From Stenotrophomonas sp. 57 (GTDB lineage Bacteria > Pseudomonadota > Gammaproteobacteria > Xanthomonadales > Xanthomonadaceae), in assembly GCF_030291075.1 (NCBI RefSeq), contig NZ_CP127407.1:3842001-3906000 (forward strand): DNA of 64,000 bases. The letters run 5' to 3'. Shown piece after piece: positions 24,671 through 33,876 of the stretch. Position 1 is the first letter of the stretch. Each line of letters starts with the position of its first letter. Made by a program: the position numbers and the translations under genes. The notes beneath the pieces are model-generated. The model was not told the origin of the DNA, made no database searches, and saw nothing but the letters and a program-made list of their open reading frames with translations.

Positions 24671-24674
<4 letters not shown>
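23193..24674 (+). CDS. glpD: aerobic glycerol-3-phosphate dehydrogenase
   Basis: A 493-residue FAD enzyme at the inner membrane that oxidises glycerol-3-phosphate to dihydroxyacetone phosphate and feeds quinone. The FAD-binding motif is LLVIGGGINGAGIARDAAGRG near the start; ASSKLIHGGLRYLEQGEL is the second family signature. GGAGG precedes the ATG. The TAG stop is part of a GTAG hairpin, and glpK starts 63 bases later, so the two form a glycerol operon. No glpF or glpR is nearby. Confidence 0.96.
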
Positions 24675-26237
<1,563 letters not shown>

Positions 26238-26279
26238 AACCGCGTCCCCCCGCCCTGCTGCGACATCTGGGTTGACCTT

Positions 26280-26355
26280 GTAGAGCCGAGCCATGCTCGG
26301 CTGCCGTTGTTGGGGCGCCGCAGAAAAGCAGAGCCGAGCGTGGGCTCGGCTCTAC
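26280..26355. repeat. SMAG/GTAG inverted repeat
   Basis: Starts GTAGAGCCGAGCCATGCTCGG and ends GAGCCGAGCG...GGCTCGGCTCTAC. It is followed at 26367-26385 by a second palindrome, GTGTCGACC/GGTCAACAC. Together they fill the gap between the convergent glpK and metQ-like genes. Confidence 0.8.
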
Positions 26356-26415
26356 AGGGAAGGCAGTGTCGACCAAGGTCAACACCCACCATTCAAATCA
26401 ACAAACCAGCCGCAA

Positions 26416-27210
26416 TCAGAACGCCGGCAGCACCGCGCCCTTGTACTTGGTCTCGATGAAGGCCTTCACCTGCGGGCTGGTCAGGGCCTTGGCCAGCTTC
26501 TGTACCCGCGCATCGTCCTTGTTGTCCGGGCGTGCGACCAGGAAGTTCACATACGGCGAATCCTTGCTCTCGATCGCCAGTGCGTCCTTGGTCGGATTGA
26601 GGCCGGCGTCCAGCGCGTAGTTGGTATTGATAAGCGCCAGATCGACCTGGTCCAGCACGCGCGGCAGCATCGCCGAGTCCAGCTCGCGGAACTTCAGGTT
26701 CTTCGGGTTGGCGGTGATGTCACGCTGGGTCGCCAGCGCGTTGGTCGGGTCCTTCAGCGCGATCACGCCGGCCTTGTGCAGCAGGATCAGCGCGCGGCTG
26801 TTGTTGCTCGGGTCGTTCGGGATCACCACGTCGGCGCCTTCGCGCAGCTCGGCCAGCGACTTGATCTTGCGCGAGTACGCACCGAACGGTTCGATGTGCA
26901 CGCCGATCACCTTGACCAGGTCGGTCTTGCGATCACGGTTGTAGGCATCCAGGTACGGCTCGGTCTGGAAGTAGTTGGCGTCCACCTGCTTCTGCACCAA
27001 CTGGTCGTTGGGCTGCACGTAGTCATTGAACACGCGCACGTCCAGGTCCACGCCTTCCTGCTTGAGGATCGGCTTGACCACCTCGAGGATCTCGGCGTGC
27101 GGCACGGCCGTGGCGGCCACCACCAGCTTCTGCGAGGGTTCGCCGGACGTCCCACAGGCGGTCAGGGCGAGCGCAGCGGCAAGCAGGGGCAGCAACAGGG
27201 TCTTCTTCAT
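26416..27210 (-). CDS. metQ: MetQ/NlpA family substrate-binding lipoprotein
   Basis: A 264-residue lipoprotein; lipobox LTAC at residues 16-19 follows a short signal sequence. The binding-protein body shows NlpA hallmarks: VVAATAVPHAEILE, a DYVQPNDQLVQKQVDANYFQ stretch, and IPNDPSNNSRALILL. The family binds D/L-methionine for the MetNI importer. Here no metN or metI lies beside it; instead it follows a WYL regulator gene by only 27 bases on the same strand. The ligand could therefore differ. No clear ribosome site is seen. Confidence 0.88.
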   Translation of the reverse strand: MKKTLLLPLLAAALALTACGTSGEPSQKLVVAATAVPHAEILEVVKPILKQEGVDLDVRVFNDYVQPNDQLVQKQVDANYFQTEPYLDAYNRDRKTDLVKVIGVHIEPFGAYSRKIKSLAELREGADVVIPNDPSNNSRALILLHKAGVIALKDPTNALATQRDITANPKNLKFRELDSAMLPRVLDQVDLALINTNYALDAGLNPTKDALAIESKDSPYVNFLVARPDNKDDARVQKLAKALTSPQVKAFIETKYKGAVLPAF

Positions 27211-27237
27211 GGGCGGTGGGGTTCTCGTGGGGGAGTG

Positions 27238-28209
27238 TCAGGCGTTGTCGTAGTTGCTCAGGGCCAGCTCGAGCAGTGCCTTGGCCTGCTCGCGCAGCAT
27301 CACCGGCTCGACGATCTCGGCATCCGAGCCGTAGTGCAGCACGTCCATCAGCAGCTCGCGCGAGACACTGTACGGCACCTTCAGTTCGTAGCGGCCGTCG
27401 GCCAGGAAGCGGCCCTGCTGCTTGGAGTGCCAGTGCTCGTCGGCCACCCAGCGCGCCGCCTTGGCACTGAACAGGATGGTCGCCCAGCCCTTCGGTGCGC
27501 CGGAGAAGATGCCGTAGCTGGCCCCCAGCTGCTCGTCCAGCTCGCTGTCGGCCACGTCGCGGGCGGTGCTGTCGACGACCCGCGCCTTGTGGATGCGGTC
27601 CACGGCGAAGCTGCGCAGGGCTTCGCGGTCATGGTCCCACGCGTCCAGGTACCAGTTGTCGCGGTAGTGGGTGAGGCGCTGCGGCGAGACGGTACGCTTG
27701 GTCGGCTCATCGGTGGAGCGGGCACGGTACTCGAACGCCAGCTGGCGGCGCTCCAGCACCGCCGAGGCCACGCTGCGGAAGCTGCCTTCATCGAACTTGC
27801 GGCCGCGGTGCGGGATCACCCGGACGCGGTCCACCGGCCAGTTGGAGACACCGGCCTGGGCCGCCAGCAGGCTCTCGATACGCTGCTGCAGCGGCGCCAG
27901 CACCGAGGACAGCACGCCGCCGCCAGTACGCGCCAGCAGGTGTTGCGAGGCCAGCAGGGCATGCAGCTCCTCCGAGCTGAGCCACAGGCCGGGCAGCTCG
28001 AAGCGGTCGCTCTCGTCGGCCTGGTAGCGGAAGCCGGCCTCGCCGTCGCCCTCGATCGGTGCCATCAGCGCATCGCGCAGGAAGGCCAAGTCGCGGTAGA
28101 CGGTGGCGCGGGAACAACCGAGCTTGTCCTGCAGGGTCGCCACCGTCACCGGATAGCGCGCGGACTTGAGCAGACGATGCAGGGCGGTGATGCGTTCGTA
28201 TCGGTCCAT
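27238..28209 (-). CDS. YafY-type transcriptional regulator with HTH and WYL domains
   Basis: A 323-residue DNA-binding regulator. The N-terminal HTH_11 (ITALHRLLKSARYPVTVATL, then GCSRATVYRDLAFLR) is followed by a WYL domain; the name-giving residues are in RDNWYLDAWDHDREALRSF. WYL domains bind ligands, often nucleic acids or nucleotides. A GGGGG site precedes the ATG at 28209; the upstream frame extension is unlikely. It is probably co-transcribed with the metQ-like gene, which hints that the regulator controls that uptake system or shares its signal. Confidence 0.88.
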   Translation of the reverse strand: MDRYERITALHRLLKSARYPVTVATLQDKLGCSRATVYRDLAFLRDALMAPIEGDGEAGFRYQADESDRFELPGLWLSSEELHALLASQHLLARTGGGVLSSVLAPLQQRIESLLAAQAGVSNWPVDRVRVIPHRGRKFDEGSFRSVASAVLERRQLAFEYRARSTDEPTKRTVSPQRLTHYRDNWYLDAWDHDREALRSFAVDRIHKARVVDSTARDVADSELDEQLGASYGIFSGAPKGWATILFSAKAARWVADEHWHSKQQGRFLADGRYELKVPYSVSRELLMDVLHYGSDAEIVEPVMLREQAKALLELALSNYDNA

Positions 28210-28289
28210 ACCCCCGATTATGTCCGAGTCGCGGGTCTTGTGTGGGACGTTTGGGCTATCGTGGTCGCCCCCACCCCATGGAACGCCCG

Positions 28290-28892
28290 ATGCGCCGGTT
28301 GCCCGCCCTGTCCCTGCTGGCCTGCCTGCTGCTGGCCGCCTGCGATCGCGCACCGGCGCCGGCCAGCACCGAAGCCCCGGTACCCGCGGCCGATCCGGCA
28401 CAGGCGGTGCTGGGCGCCAGCCAGCGGTTTGCCGCCCTGCGCAGCTTCCACGCCGAACTTGAAGTGCTGGGCGCGGCGCAGCCGGTGCGCAGCGCCATGG
28501 ACTTCGTCGCCCCCGACCGCTTCCGGGTGCAGACGCCGGCGGGACCGCAGACGATCATCGGCGACACCCTGTTCCTGCAGGCCGACGGTGCAGTCCGCCA
28601 GGTACCGACCCCGCCGGGCCTGCTCGAACAGTGGCGCAACCCGCTGCCGGCCGATGCCCTGCCCGCCGACCTGCAGGCCGAGGACCTGGGCAGCCAGTCG
28701 CTGGACGGGGTCGAGACCCGCCGGTATCGCCTGCGCGGTGCCCAGCCGGGCGAGCGCCTGGACTACTGGGTGGACGCCCAGGGCCTGCCACGGCAGATCG
28801 TGCGCAGCGGCAGCAGCAATGGCCGCAGCTTCCAGCTGCGCCTGCGCTATTCGCGCTTCAACGACCCGGCATTGCGCGTCGATCTGCCCTGA
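28290..28892 (+). CDS. predicted lipoprotein, LolA/LppX-like fold
   Basis: A 200-residue lipoprotein with lipobox LAAC (Cys near residue 17) and an Ala/Pro linker. The body (MDFVAPDRFRVQTPAGPQTIIGDTLFL and later TRRYRLRGAQPGERLDYWVD) resembles the LolA/LppX half-barrel pattern of a 'test-strip' sheet that binds lipid. I chose the ATG at 28290 because GGAA lies six bases upstream; an ATG at 28278 is the alternative. It diverges from the WYL regulator across about 80 bases. Confidence 0.75.
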   Translation: MRRLPALSLLACLLLAACDRAPAPASTEAPVPAADPAQAVLGASQRFAALRSFHAELEVLGAAQPVRSAMDFVAPDRFRVQTPAGPQTIIGDTLFLQADGAVRQVPTPPGLLEQWRNPLPADALPADLQAEDLGSQSLDGVETRRYRLRGAQPGERLDYWVDAQGLPRQIVRSGSSNGRSFQLRLRYSRFNDPALRVDLP

Positions 28893-28998
28893 ATGGGCGA
28901 TCGCGGCAACGTTCGCTGAAGCGCGCTTTGGATCGATTCGGACCGCCATCACGCTTCCAGTATCATCACCGGCTGCCAACCGCTTCGGAGAAGCCTCG

Positions 28999-29775
28999 AT
29001 GTCCCTGCGCGTGTCCCTGCTGGTCCCCTTGCTGCTCTGCGCCCCGCTGGCGTATGCGCAGGATGCCTCCGAACTGGCGGCGATGTCCTCGCCGTGGAGT
29101 GGCAGTGGTGGCGAACTCGGCTTCGCGTCGGCCCGTGGCAACAGCAGCACCGAGAGCTTCAACGGCCGCCTGCGCCTGCGCTACACCGATGGCGACTGGG
29201 TACACAGCATGGACCTGTTCGGCCTGCGCTCCAGCTCCAAGGTGACCGAGACCAACGATGACGGCACCACCACCCGCCGCAACAACACCACCGCCAACCG
29301 CTACACCGGCAGCGCCGGCAGCGCCTTGCAGCTGGGCGAGCACCGCCAGCTGACCGCCACGGTACGTACCGAGCGCGACGACTTCGCCACCTACGACCGC
29401 CAGAGCTCGTTCGGTCTGGGTTACGGCACCCGCCTGTGGAACACCGAGCGCTTCTCCTTCGATGCGCAGATCGGCCCCGGTGTGCGCCGCACCCACAGCA
29501 CCGAGGACGACCGCACCCGCACCGGCATGATCGGCCGTGGCCTGTTCGACCTGAAGTACTCGCTGACCGACAACACCGACCTGGTGAACACGCTGCTGGT
29601 CGAATCCGGTTCGTACAACACCTTCGGCCAGAACGACTTCGGTGTCTCGGTGAGCATGAACGAGCACCTGGCGCTGAAGGCCGGCTGGCAGGCGCGTTAC
29701 AACAGTGACGTGGCCGAGGACAAGCGCAAGACCGATACGCTGACCACGATGAACGTGGTCTACAAGTTCAAGTAA
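28999..29775 (+). CDS. DUF481 family outer membrane protein (YdiY-like)
   Basis: A 258-residue exported protein: signal peptide (cleaving near AYAQD), then beta-strand repeats with the DUF481 pattern GELGFASARGNSSTESFNGR and the C-terminal strand ending VVYKFK. Members such as E. coli YdiY are salt- or acid-induced outer-membrane proteins of unknown function. A GGAGAAGCC site lies before the ATG, and a strong terminator follows, so it is a single transcription unit. Confidence 0.88.
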   Translation: MSLRVSLLVPLLLCAPLAYAQDASELAAMSSPWSGSGGELGFASARGNSSTESFNGRLRLRYTDGDWVHSMDLFGLRSSSKVTETNDDGTTTRRNNTTANRYTGSAGSALQLGEHRQLTATVRTERDDFATYDRQSSFGLGYGTRLWNTERFSFDAQIGPGVRRTHSTEDDRTRTGMIGRGLFDLKYSLTDNTDLVNTLLVESGSYNTFGQNDFGVSVSMNEHLALKAGWQARYNSDVAEDKRKTDTLTTMNVVYKFK

Positions 29776-29780
29776 GCAGA

Positions 29781-29810
29781 ACGGGCGCCCAGGGCGCCCG
29801 TTTCGTTTTT
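29781..29810 (+). terminator. rho-independent terminator after the DUF481 gene
   Basis: Nine-base stem ACGGGCGCC/GGCGCCCGT with a three-base loop followed by TTCGTTTTT, five bases past the stop codon. Confidence 0.85.
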
Positions 29811-29891
29811 GTAGAGTCGAGCCATGCTCGACTTGAGCGCGAAGCGCGGGGTTTTCCCGACCAAGAGCAGCCGAGCATGGCTCGGCTCTAC
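29811..29891. repeat. SMAG/GTAG inverted repeat
   Basis: Starts GTAGAGTCGAGCCATGCTCG and ends CGAGCATGGCTCGGCTCTAC, abutting the preceding terminator's T run. It lies between the convergent DUF481 gene and hemC. Confidence 0.85.
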
Positions 29892-29904
29892 AGAAATCGG
29901 GATC

Positions 29905-30816
29905 TCAGACGTCCAGCAGTTCGCCGGCGCCGGCATCGAGCAGCAGCTTCGCCACGCGTTGGCCCAACGCTTCCGGGTCACTGGCCGGGCCCACGGCCTC
30001 GGCGCGCACCGCGCGGCCATCGCTGGCACTGCCGACCAGCCCCTGCAGGTGCAGGTCCTGGCCCTGCCACTGCGCGATGGCCGCCACCGGCACGTGGCAG
30101 CTTCCATGGAGCGCGCGGTTCATCGCCCGCTCGGCTTCCACGCAGGCACGCGTCGCGGCGTCATCCAAGCCAGTGAACAGCGCCATCAGGCGCGCGTTGC
30201 CGCCATCACACTCCACCGCCACTGCGCCCTGCGCCGGGGCCGGCAGCCACTGCGGCGGCTGCAGGCGCGAGACGATGCGCTCGCCCAGGCCCAGCCGTTC
30301 CAGCCCGGCCACCGCCAGCACGATGGCGTCGTAGCCACCGTTGTCGAGCTTGGCCAGGCGGGTGTTGACGTTGCCGCGCAGGTCCAGCAGTTCCAGGTCT
30401 GGGCGCAGCGCGCGCAGCTGGGCCTGGCGGCGCAGTGACGAGGTACCGACCCGCGCACCGATCGGCAGCGCATCCAGCGAGGCGTACAGGTTGGAGACGA
30501 AGCCATCGGCCGGATCGTGGCGGGTCAGCATCGCCGGCAGCGCGAACGGCGCGTCCAGTTCCATCGGCACGTCCTTCAACGAGTGCACCGCGCAGTCGGC
30601 CTCGCCGCGCAGCATCGCCAGCTCCAGTTCCTTCAGGAACAGGCCCTTGCCACCGATGGCGGCCAGCGAGCGGTCGAGCACTTCGTCACCGCGGGTGCTC
30701 ATCGGCACCAGTTCCACATGCAGGCCAGCGTGGGCCTGGCGCAGGCGGTCGGCGACGTGTTCGCTCTGCCAGAGGGCGAGCGGGCTCTTGCGTGTGGCGA
30801 TGCGGACGGTTTCCAT
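29905..30816 (-). CDS. hemC: hydroxymethylbilane synthase (porphobilinogen deaminase)
   Basis: A 303-residue enzyme that joins four porphobilinogens in haem synthesis. The N-terminal [19 protein letters not shown], the [10 protein letters not shown] motif and the dipyrromethane-binding Cys in [10 protein letters not shown] are all present. The ATG at 30816 begins the conserved fold; an upstream frame extension is without support. Order algZ-algR-hemC matches Pseudomonas and Xanthomonas, but here about 560 bases of repeats separate algR from hemC, and hemD is not adjacent downstream. Confidence 0.96.
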   Translation of the reverse strand: METVRIATRKSPLALWQSEHVADRLRQAHAGLHVELVPMSTRGDEVLDRSLAAIGGKGLFLKELELAMLRGEADCAVHSLKDVPMELDAPFALPAMLTRHDPADGFVSNLYASLDALPIGARVGTSSLRRQAQLRALRPDLELLDLRGNVNTRLAKLDNGGYDAIVLAVAGLERLGLGERIVSRLQPPQWLPAPAQGAVAVECDGGNARLMALFTGLDDAATRACVEAERAMNRALHGSCHVPVAAIAQWQGQDLHLQGLVGSASDGRAVRAEAVGPASDPEALGQRVAKLLLDAGAGELLDV

Positions 30817-30904
30817 CCGGTCATTATCGCGCCTTCGGCGCGGATACGGCCAACGGCGGAGCCCCTCGTGGCTGGCGCGAACGGCTGGGTCCATGGGCCT
30901 GGCC

Positions 30905-31000
30905 GGGCGGGGTGGGTTCGCGGGGGACGCCGTAAACCCATCCTTGGGGGCTTGGCCGCGGCATCCATGCCGCGGACACCCCCGCGAACCCACCCCGCCC
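30905..31000 (+). repeat. composite inverted repeat, copy 1
   Basis: Perfect 22-base outer arms (30905-30926 and 30979-31000; arm core GGGCGGGGTGGG) enclose a spacer ACGCCGTAAACCCATCC and an inner hairpin CCGCGGCATCCATGCCGCGG. It has the same layout as the element at 31184-31281, read in the opposite direction. Confidence 0.8.
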
Positions 31001-31083
31001 GACCTCTGACAGTTTCCGTGCGCGTCAGCCACGGAAGATCAAAAGAAAAAAGCAGAAGCAAGAGCAACAGCCGGCGGCTTCCG

Positions 31084-31122
31084 GGGTCAGAGCCCTTCTC
31101 CGCAGGAAAAGGGCTCTGACCC
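31084..31122. repeat. 14-base palindrome GGGTCAGAGCCCTT
   Basis: Arms 31084-31097 and 31109-31122 are perfectly complementary with an 11-base loop. It lies between the two composite repeats and could work as a bidirectional terminator. Confidence 0.75.
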
Positions 31123-31183
31123 TATTTCCCACCCGATAACACCAATGATCTTGCTGTCCGACGCAGTAGACAACAAGAGGGTT

Positions 31184-31281
31184 GGGCCGGGGTGGGGTGG
31201 CGGGACCGTTGGCGCCATGGATGGCGCCATCGAGCTTACAGGGATGTACTTGCAGCGTGTCCCGCCACCCCACCCCGGCCC
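31184..31281 (-). repeat. composite inverted repeat, copy 2 (inverted)
   Basis: Perfect 22-base outer arms (31184-31205 and 31260-31281; arm core GGGCCGGGGTGGGG). Read on the minus strand, arm, spacer ACGCTGCAAGTACATCC and inner hairpin GGCGCCATCCATGGCGCC follow in the same order as copy 1. No gene lies within 30817-31377. Confidence 0.8.
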
Positions 31282-31314
31282 GACCCAGCACGTAGCAACA
31301 CCGAGCCATGAAAC

Positions 31315-31338
31315 GCTGTTGCTGTTGCTGTTGCTGTT
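31315..31338. repeat. four tandem GCTGTT hexamers
   Basis: GCTGTT is repeated four times without change, 40 bases beyond the algR stop. A simple repeat of this kind could vary by slippage, but it is outside any coding frame I trust. Confidence 0.8.
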
Positions 31339-31377
31339 GATCTCGAAGCAGTCGCGGCCGCAGGCCGCGCGGAACAC

Positions 31378-32109
31378 TCACAGATGCCGCAGTTCCTGCT
31401 TCAACGTCGCCACGCAGCGGCGGCTGACTTCCAGCGGCTGCTTGCCATGCCGCAGCACCGCCTGTACCTGCCCGCCCGTACCACGACGCAGCTCCACCAG
31501 CTCGTGGCGCGCCACCAGGCAGTTGCGATGGATGCGGATGAAACGACTGGCGAACTCCTCCTCCAGCGATTTCAGCGACTCCTCGATCAGGTCCTCGCCG
31601 CGCGCATGGTGCACCACCACGTACTTCTCTTCGGCCTGCAGGTAGTGGATGTCATCCAGCGGAATCAGCCGCAGGCTGCCGCGCAGGCGTGCGCACAGCA
31701 TGCTGCGGGCCTGCTGCCCGCCGCTGTCCTGCGGCTGGCCATCGCGGCCGGCCAGAAACGTGCGTGCACGTGCGATCGCTGCAGCAAGGCGCTCGGCACG
31801 TACCGGCTTCATCAGGTAGTCGATGGCAGCCGCCTCGAACGCCGACAGCGCATGCGCGTCGTAAGCCGTGCAGAACACCACCGCCGGACGCGGCTCGAAG
31901 CTGGCCAGATGGCGCGCCGCTTCCAGGCCGTCCAGCCCGGGCATCGCGATATCCAGCAGGACCAGGTCCGGCTGCAGCTCCGCGCATGCATGCAGGGCCT
32001 GCTCGCCGTTGCCGGCCTCGGCTACCACATCCACGCCCTCCTGCGCGGCCAACAGGCTGCGCAGACGCTCGCGCGCCAGCGGTTCGTCATCGGCGATGAC
32101 TACCCTCAC
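31378..32109 (-). CDS. algR: LytTR response regulator, AlgR-like
   Basis: A 243-residue DNA-binding response regulator. The receiver domain (1-120; phospho-acceptor Asp53 in LLDIAMPG) is followed by a C-terminal LytTR domain (about 140-243; FIRIHRNCLVAR and VSRRCVATLK are typical). Together with the next gene it makes an AlgZ/AlgR pair, which in Pseudomonas controls alginate, type IV pili and virulence and which in Xanthomonadaceae keeps the same link to hemC. It begins ten bases after the kinase stop. Confidence 0.92.
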   Translation of the reverse strand: MRVVIADDEPLARERLRSLLAAQEGVDVVAEAGNGEQALHACAELQPDLVLLDIAMPGLDGLEAARHLASFEPRPAVVFCTAYDAHALSAFEAAAIDYLMKPVRAERLAAAIARARTFLAGRDGQPQDSGGQQARSMLCARLRGSLRLIPLDDIHYLQAEEKYVVVHHARGEDLIEESLKSLEEEFASRFIRIHRNCLVARHELVELRRGTGGQVQAVLRHGKQPLEVSRRCVATLKQELRHL

Positions 32110-32119
32110 GATCGTTCCC

Positions 32120-33163
32120 TCACTGGATCGGCACTGTCACCTGGCAGGCATAGTAGCCCTCGCTCCAGCCAGCCGTCATCCGCGCGGCGCTGCCGAAGCG
32201 CCAGGCCAGCCGATGACCAATGCTGTGCTGGGCATGTCCGGCACCACGCGCCAGTGCCAGCCCCGGTGCCTGCGGGTCCGGCGCGGGATTCCGCACCTGG
32301 ATCCGCAGTTCATTGCCGTCGCGGTGCAGCTGCAGCTCGATGGTGCCGCCCTCGGGCAGGCGTGAAATGCCATGCAGCACGGCGTTTTCCACCAGTGGCT
32401 GAAGTACCAGCCTCGGCAGTGGCAGGTCCCACGGCAGCGGCTCGTCGCGTTGCCAGCGCACCTGCAGGCGTTCGCCCAGGCGCAGCGATTCAATCGACAG
32501 ATAGCGCTCGGCCAGCTCGCATTCGTCGCGCAGGGTGGAGTCGCCCTCGCCCGCGCCCAGCGCGGCACGGAACAGGTCGGACAGGTCCAGCACCGCGCGT
32601 TCGGCCACCGCCGGATCGCGATGCAGCAGGCTGGCGATCAGGTTCATGCTGTTGAACAGGAAATGCGGGCGGATGCGCGCCTGCAGCGCGTCAGCCTGCG
32701 CGCGCGCGTTGGCCTGCACCTGCGCCGCCCAGCGATCGCTCACGTAGAAGTAGCGCAGGGCCAGCGCGGCGATCAGTGCCGTGGTCGCCGCACTGCCAAG
32801 GGTGAAGCGCCAGAAGCTGATGCCGCGGGCGAAGCTGTCGCCCAGCACCGCGTAGAGTGCGTGCACGATGCCGGCGCAGACCACCGCGATCAGGGTCGCC
32901 AGCGCGATCGCCGCGATGGCACCCAGCATCTGCGGCAGCCTCGACAACGCCTGCCGCAGCAGGCACAGGCTGGCGGTCACCGCCAGCGCCAGCCACAGCG
33001 CAAAGCCGCTGGCCGACAACAGTTCGCCGAAGGTCCAATGACGACTGCCATCCGGGGCCAGGGCCAGCACCACCACCACCAGCTCGGCCAGGCCGAGCAT
33101 CGCCGCCAGCCGCGGCAGGCGGCACAGTTCCGGCATCCACGGCGGTGTGCTGGCCGGGGGCAT
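32120..33163 (-). CDS. algZ: LytS-family sensor kinase, AlgZ/FimS-like
   Basis: A 347-residue membrane kinase with four to five hydrophobic segments in the first half (no large periplasmic domain), then the His_kinase domain with IRPHFLFNSMNLIASLLHRDP, whose His is the phosphorylation site, and a degenerate ATP-binding C-terminus (LVLQPLVENAVLHG). This is the AlgZ/YehU architecture. It lies three bases after the esterase gene and just ahead of algR, so the three are likely one transcript. Confidence 0.9.
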   Translation of the reverse strand: MPPASTPPWMPELCRLPRLAAMLGLAELVVVVLALAPDGSRHWTFGELLSASGFALWLALAVTASLCLLRQALSRLPQMLGAIAAIALATLIAVVCAGIVHALYAVLGDSFARGISFWRFTLGSAATTALIAALALRYFYVSDRWAAQVQANARAQADALQARIRPHFLFNSMNLIASLLHRDPAVAERAVLDLSDLFRAALGAGEGDSTLRDECELAERYLSIESLRLGERLQVRWQRDEPLPWDLPLPRLVLQPLVENAVLHGISRLPEGGTIELQLHRDGNELRIQVRNPAPDPQAPGLALARGAGHAQHSIGHRLAWRFGSAARMTAGWSEGYYACQVTVPIQ

Positions 33164-33166
33164 GGC

Positions 33167-33826
33167 TCAGGCGGCGCCCAGCCGTTCCTGCAACCAGTCA
33201 CCCAGCGCCTGGATCTCTTCAGCGCAGACCTGGTGGGCCATCGGGTAGCTGTGCCATTCCACGTCCAGGCCCAGCGCCTGCAGGGCCTGCGCGCTGTGTA
33301 CGGCCACCGCCTGCGGAATCACCGGGTCGCTGCTGCCATGGGCCATGAACACCGGCACCTGCACCGCACCGTCAACGCGCTTGGCGCTCTCGGCTTCCGG
33401 CAGATAGGTGGACAGTGCGATCAGGCCAGCCAGTGGCGCAGTGCGCGACAGTGCGGCGGTGAGGATGATCGCGCCGCCCTGCGAGAAGCCGGCCAGGAAG
33501 ATCTTCTCCGGCGCGATGCCGCGCTCGATCTCACGCGCAATCAGCGCATCCAGCTGTGCCACCGATTCCCGCACCCCGGCCATGTCGGCGCGCGAGCGGA
33601 AATCCATGCCGACGATGTCGTACCAGCCGCGCATCGGCACGCCGTTGTTGATCGTGATCGGCCGCACCGGTGCGTGCGGGAACACGAAGCGCAGCGCGGG
33701 CCAGTGCGGGCGTACCAGTTCGGGCACGATCGGCGCGAAGTCATTGCCGTCGGCGCCGAGGCCGTGCAGCCAGATCACCGACCACTGCGGCGATACGCCG
33801 GTTTCCTGTTCGACCGTTTGCAGCAT
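33167..33826 (-). CDS. carboxylesterase / acyl-protein thioesterase-like hydrolase
   Basis: A 219-residue cytosolic alpha/beta hydrolase of the EstB/APT1 type. The oxyanion region WSVIWLHGLGADGNDF, nucleophile elbow GFSQGG (Ser), the Asp in HGSSDPVIP and His in SYPMAHQV complete a triad. Relatives hydrolyse short-chain esters or deacylate proteins. It starts close to opgH's 3' end with a short gap and runs into algZ, so it may be co-transcribed with the AlgZ/AlgR system, as is common in Xanthomonadaceae; a functional link is not shown. Confidence 0.93.
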   Translation of the reverse strand: MLQTVEQETGVSPQWSVIWLHGLGADGNDFAPIVPELVRPHWPALRFVFPHAPVRPITINNGVPMRGWYDIVGMDFRSRADMAGVRESVAQLDALIAREIERGIAPEKIFLAGFSQGGAIILTAALSRTAPLAGLIALSTYLPEAESAKRVDGAVQVPVFMAHGSSDPVIPQAVAVHSAQALQALGLDVEWHSYPMAHQVCAEEIQALGDWLQERLGAA

Positions 33827-33876
33827 GATGCGGCTCCTTCAAGTTCGAGCCGCATTATGCCGCTGGCGCGGGGCGA

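Noticed and set aside
30817..31377. Several 90- to 120-codon frames in the algR-hemC gap
   Set aside because: They run across palindromic arms and simple repeats and would encode low-complexity Arg/Pro/Gly proteins.
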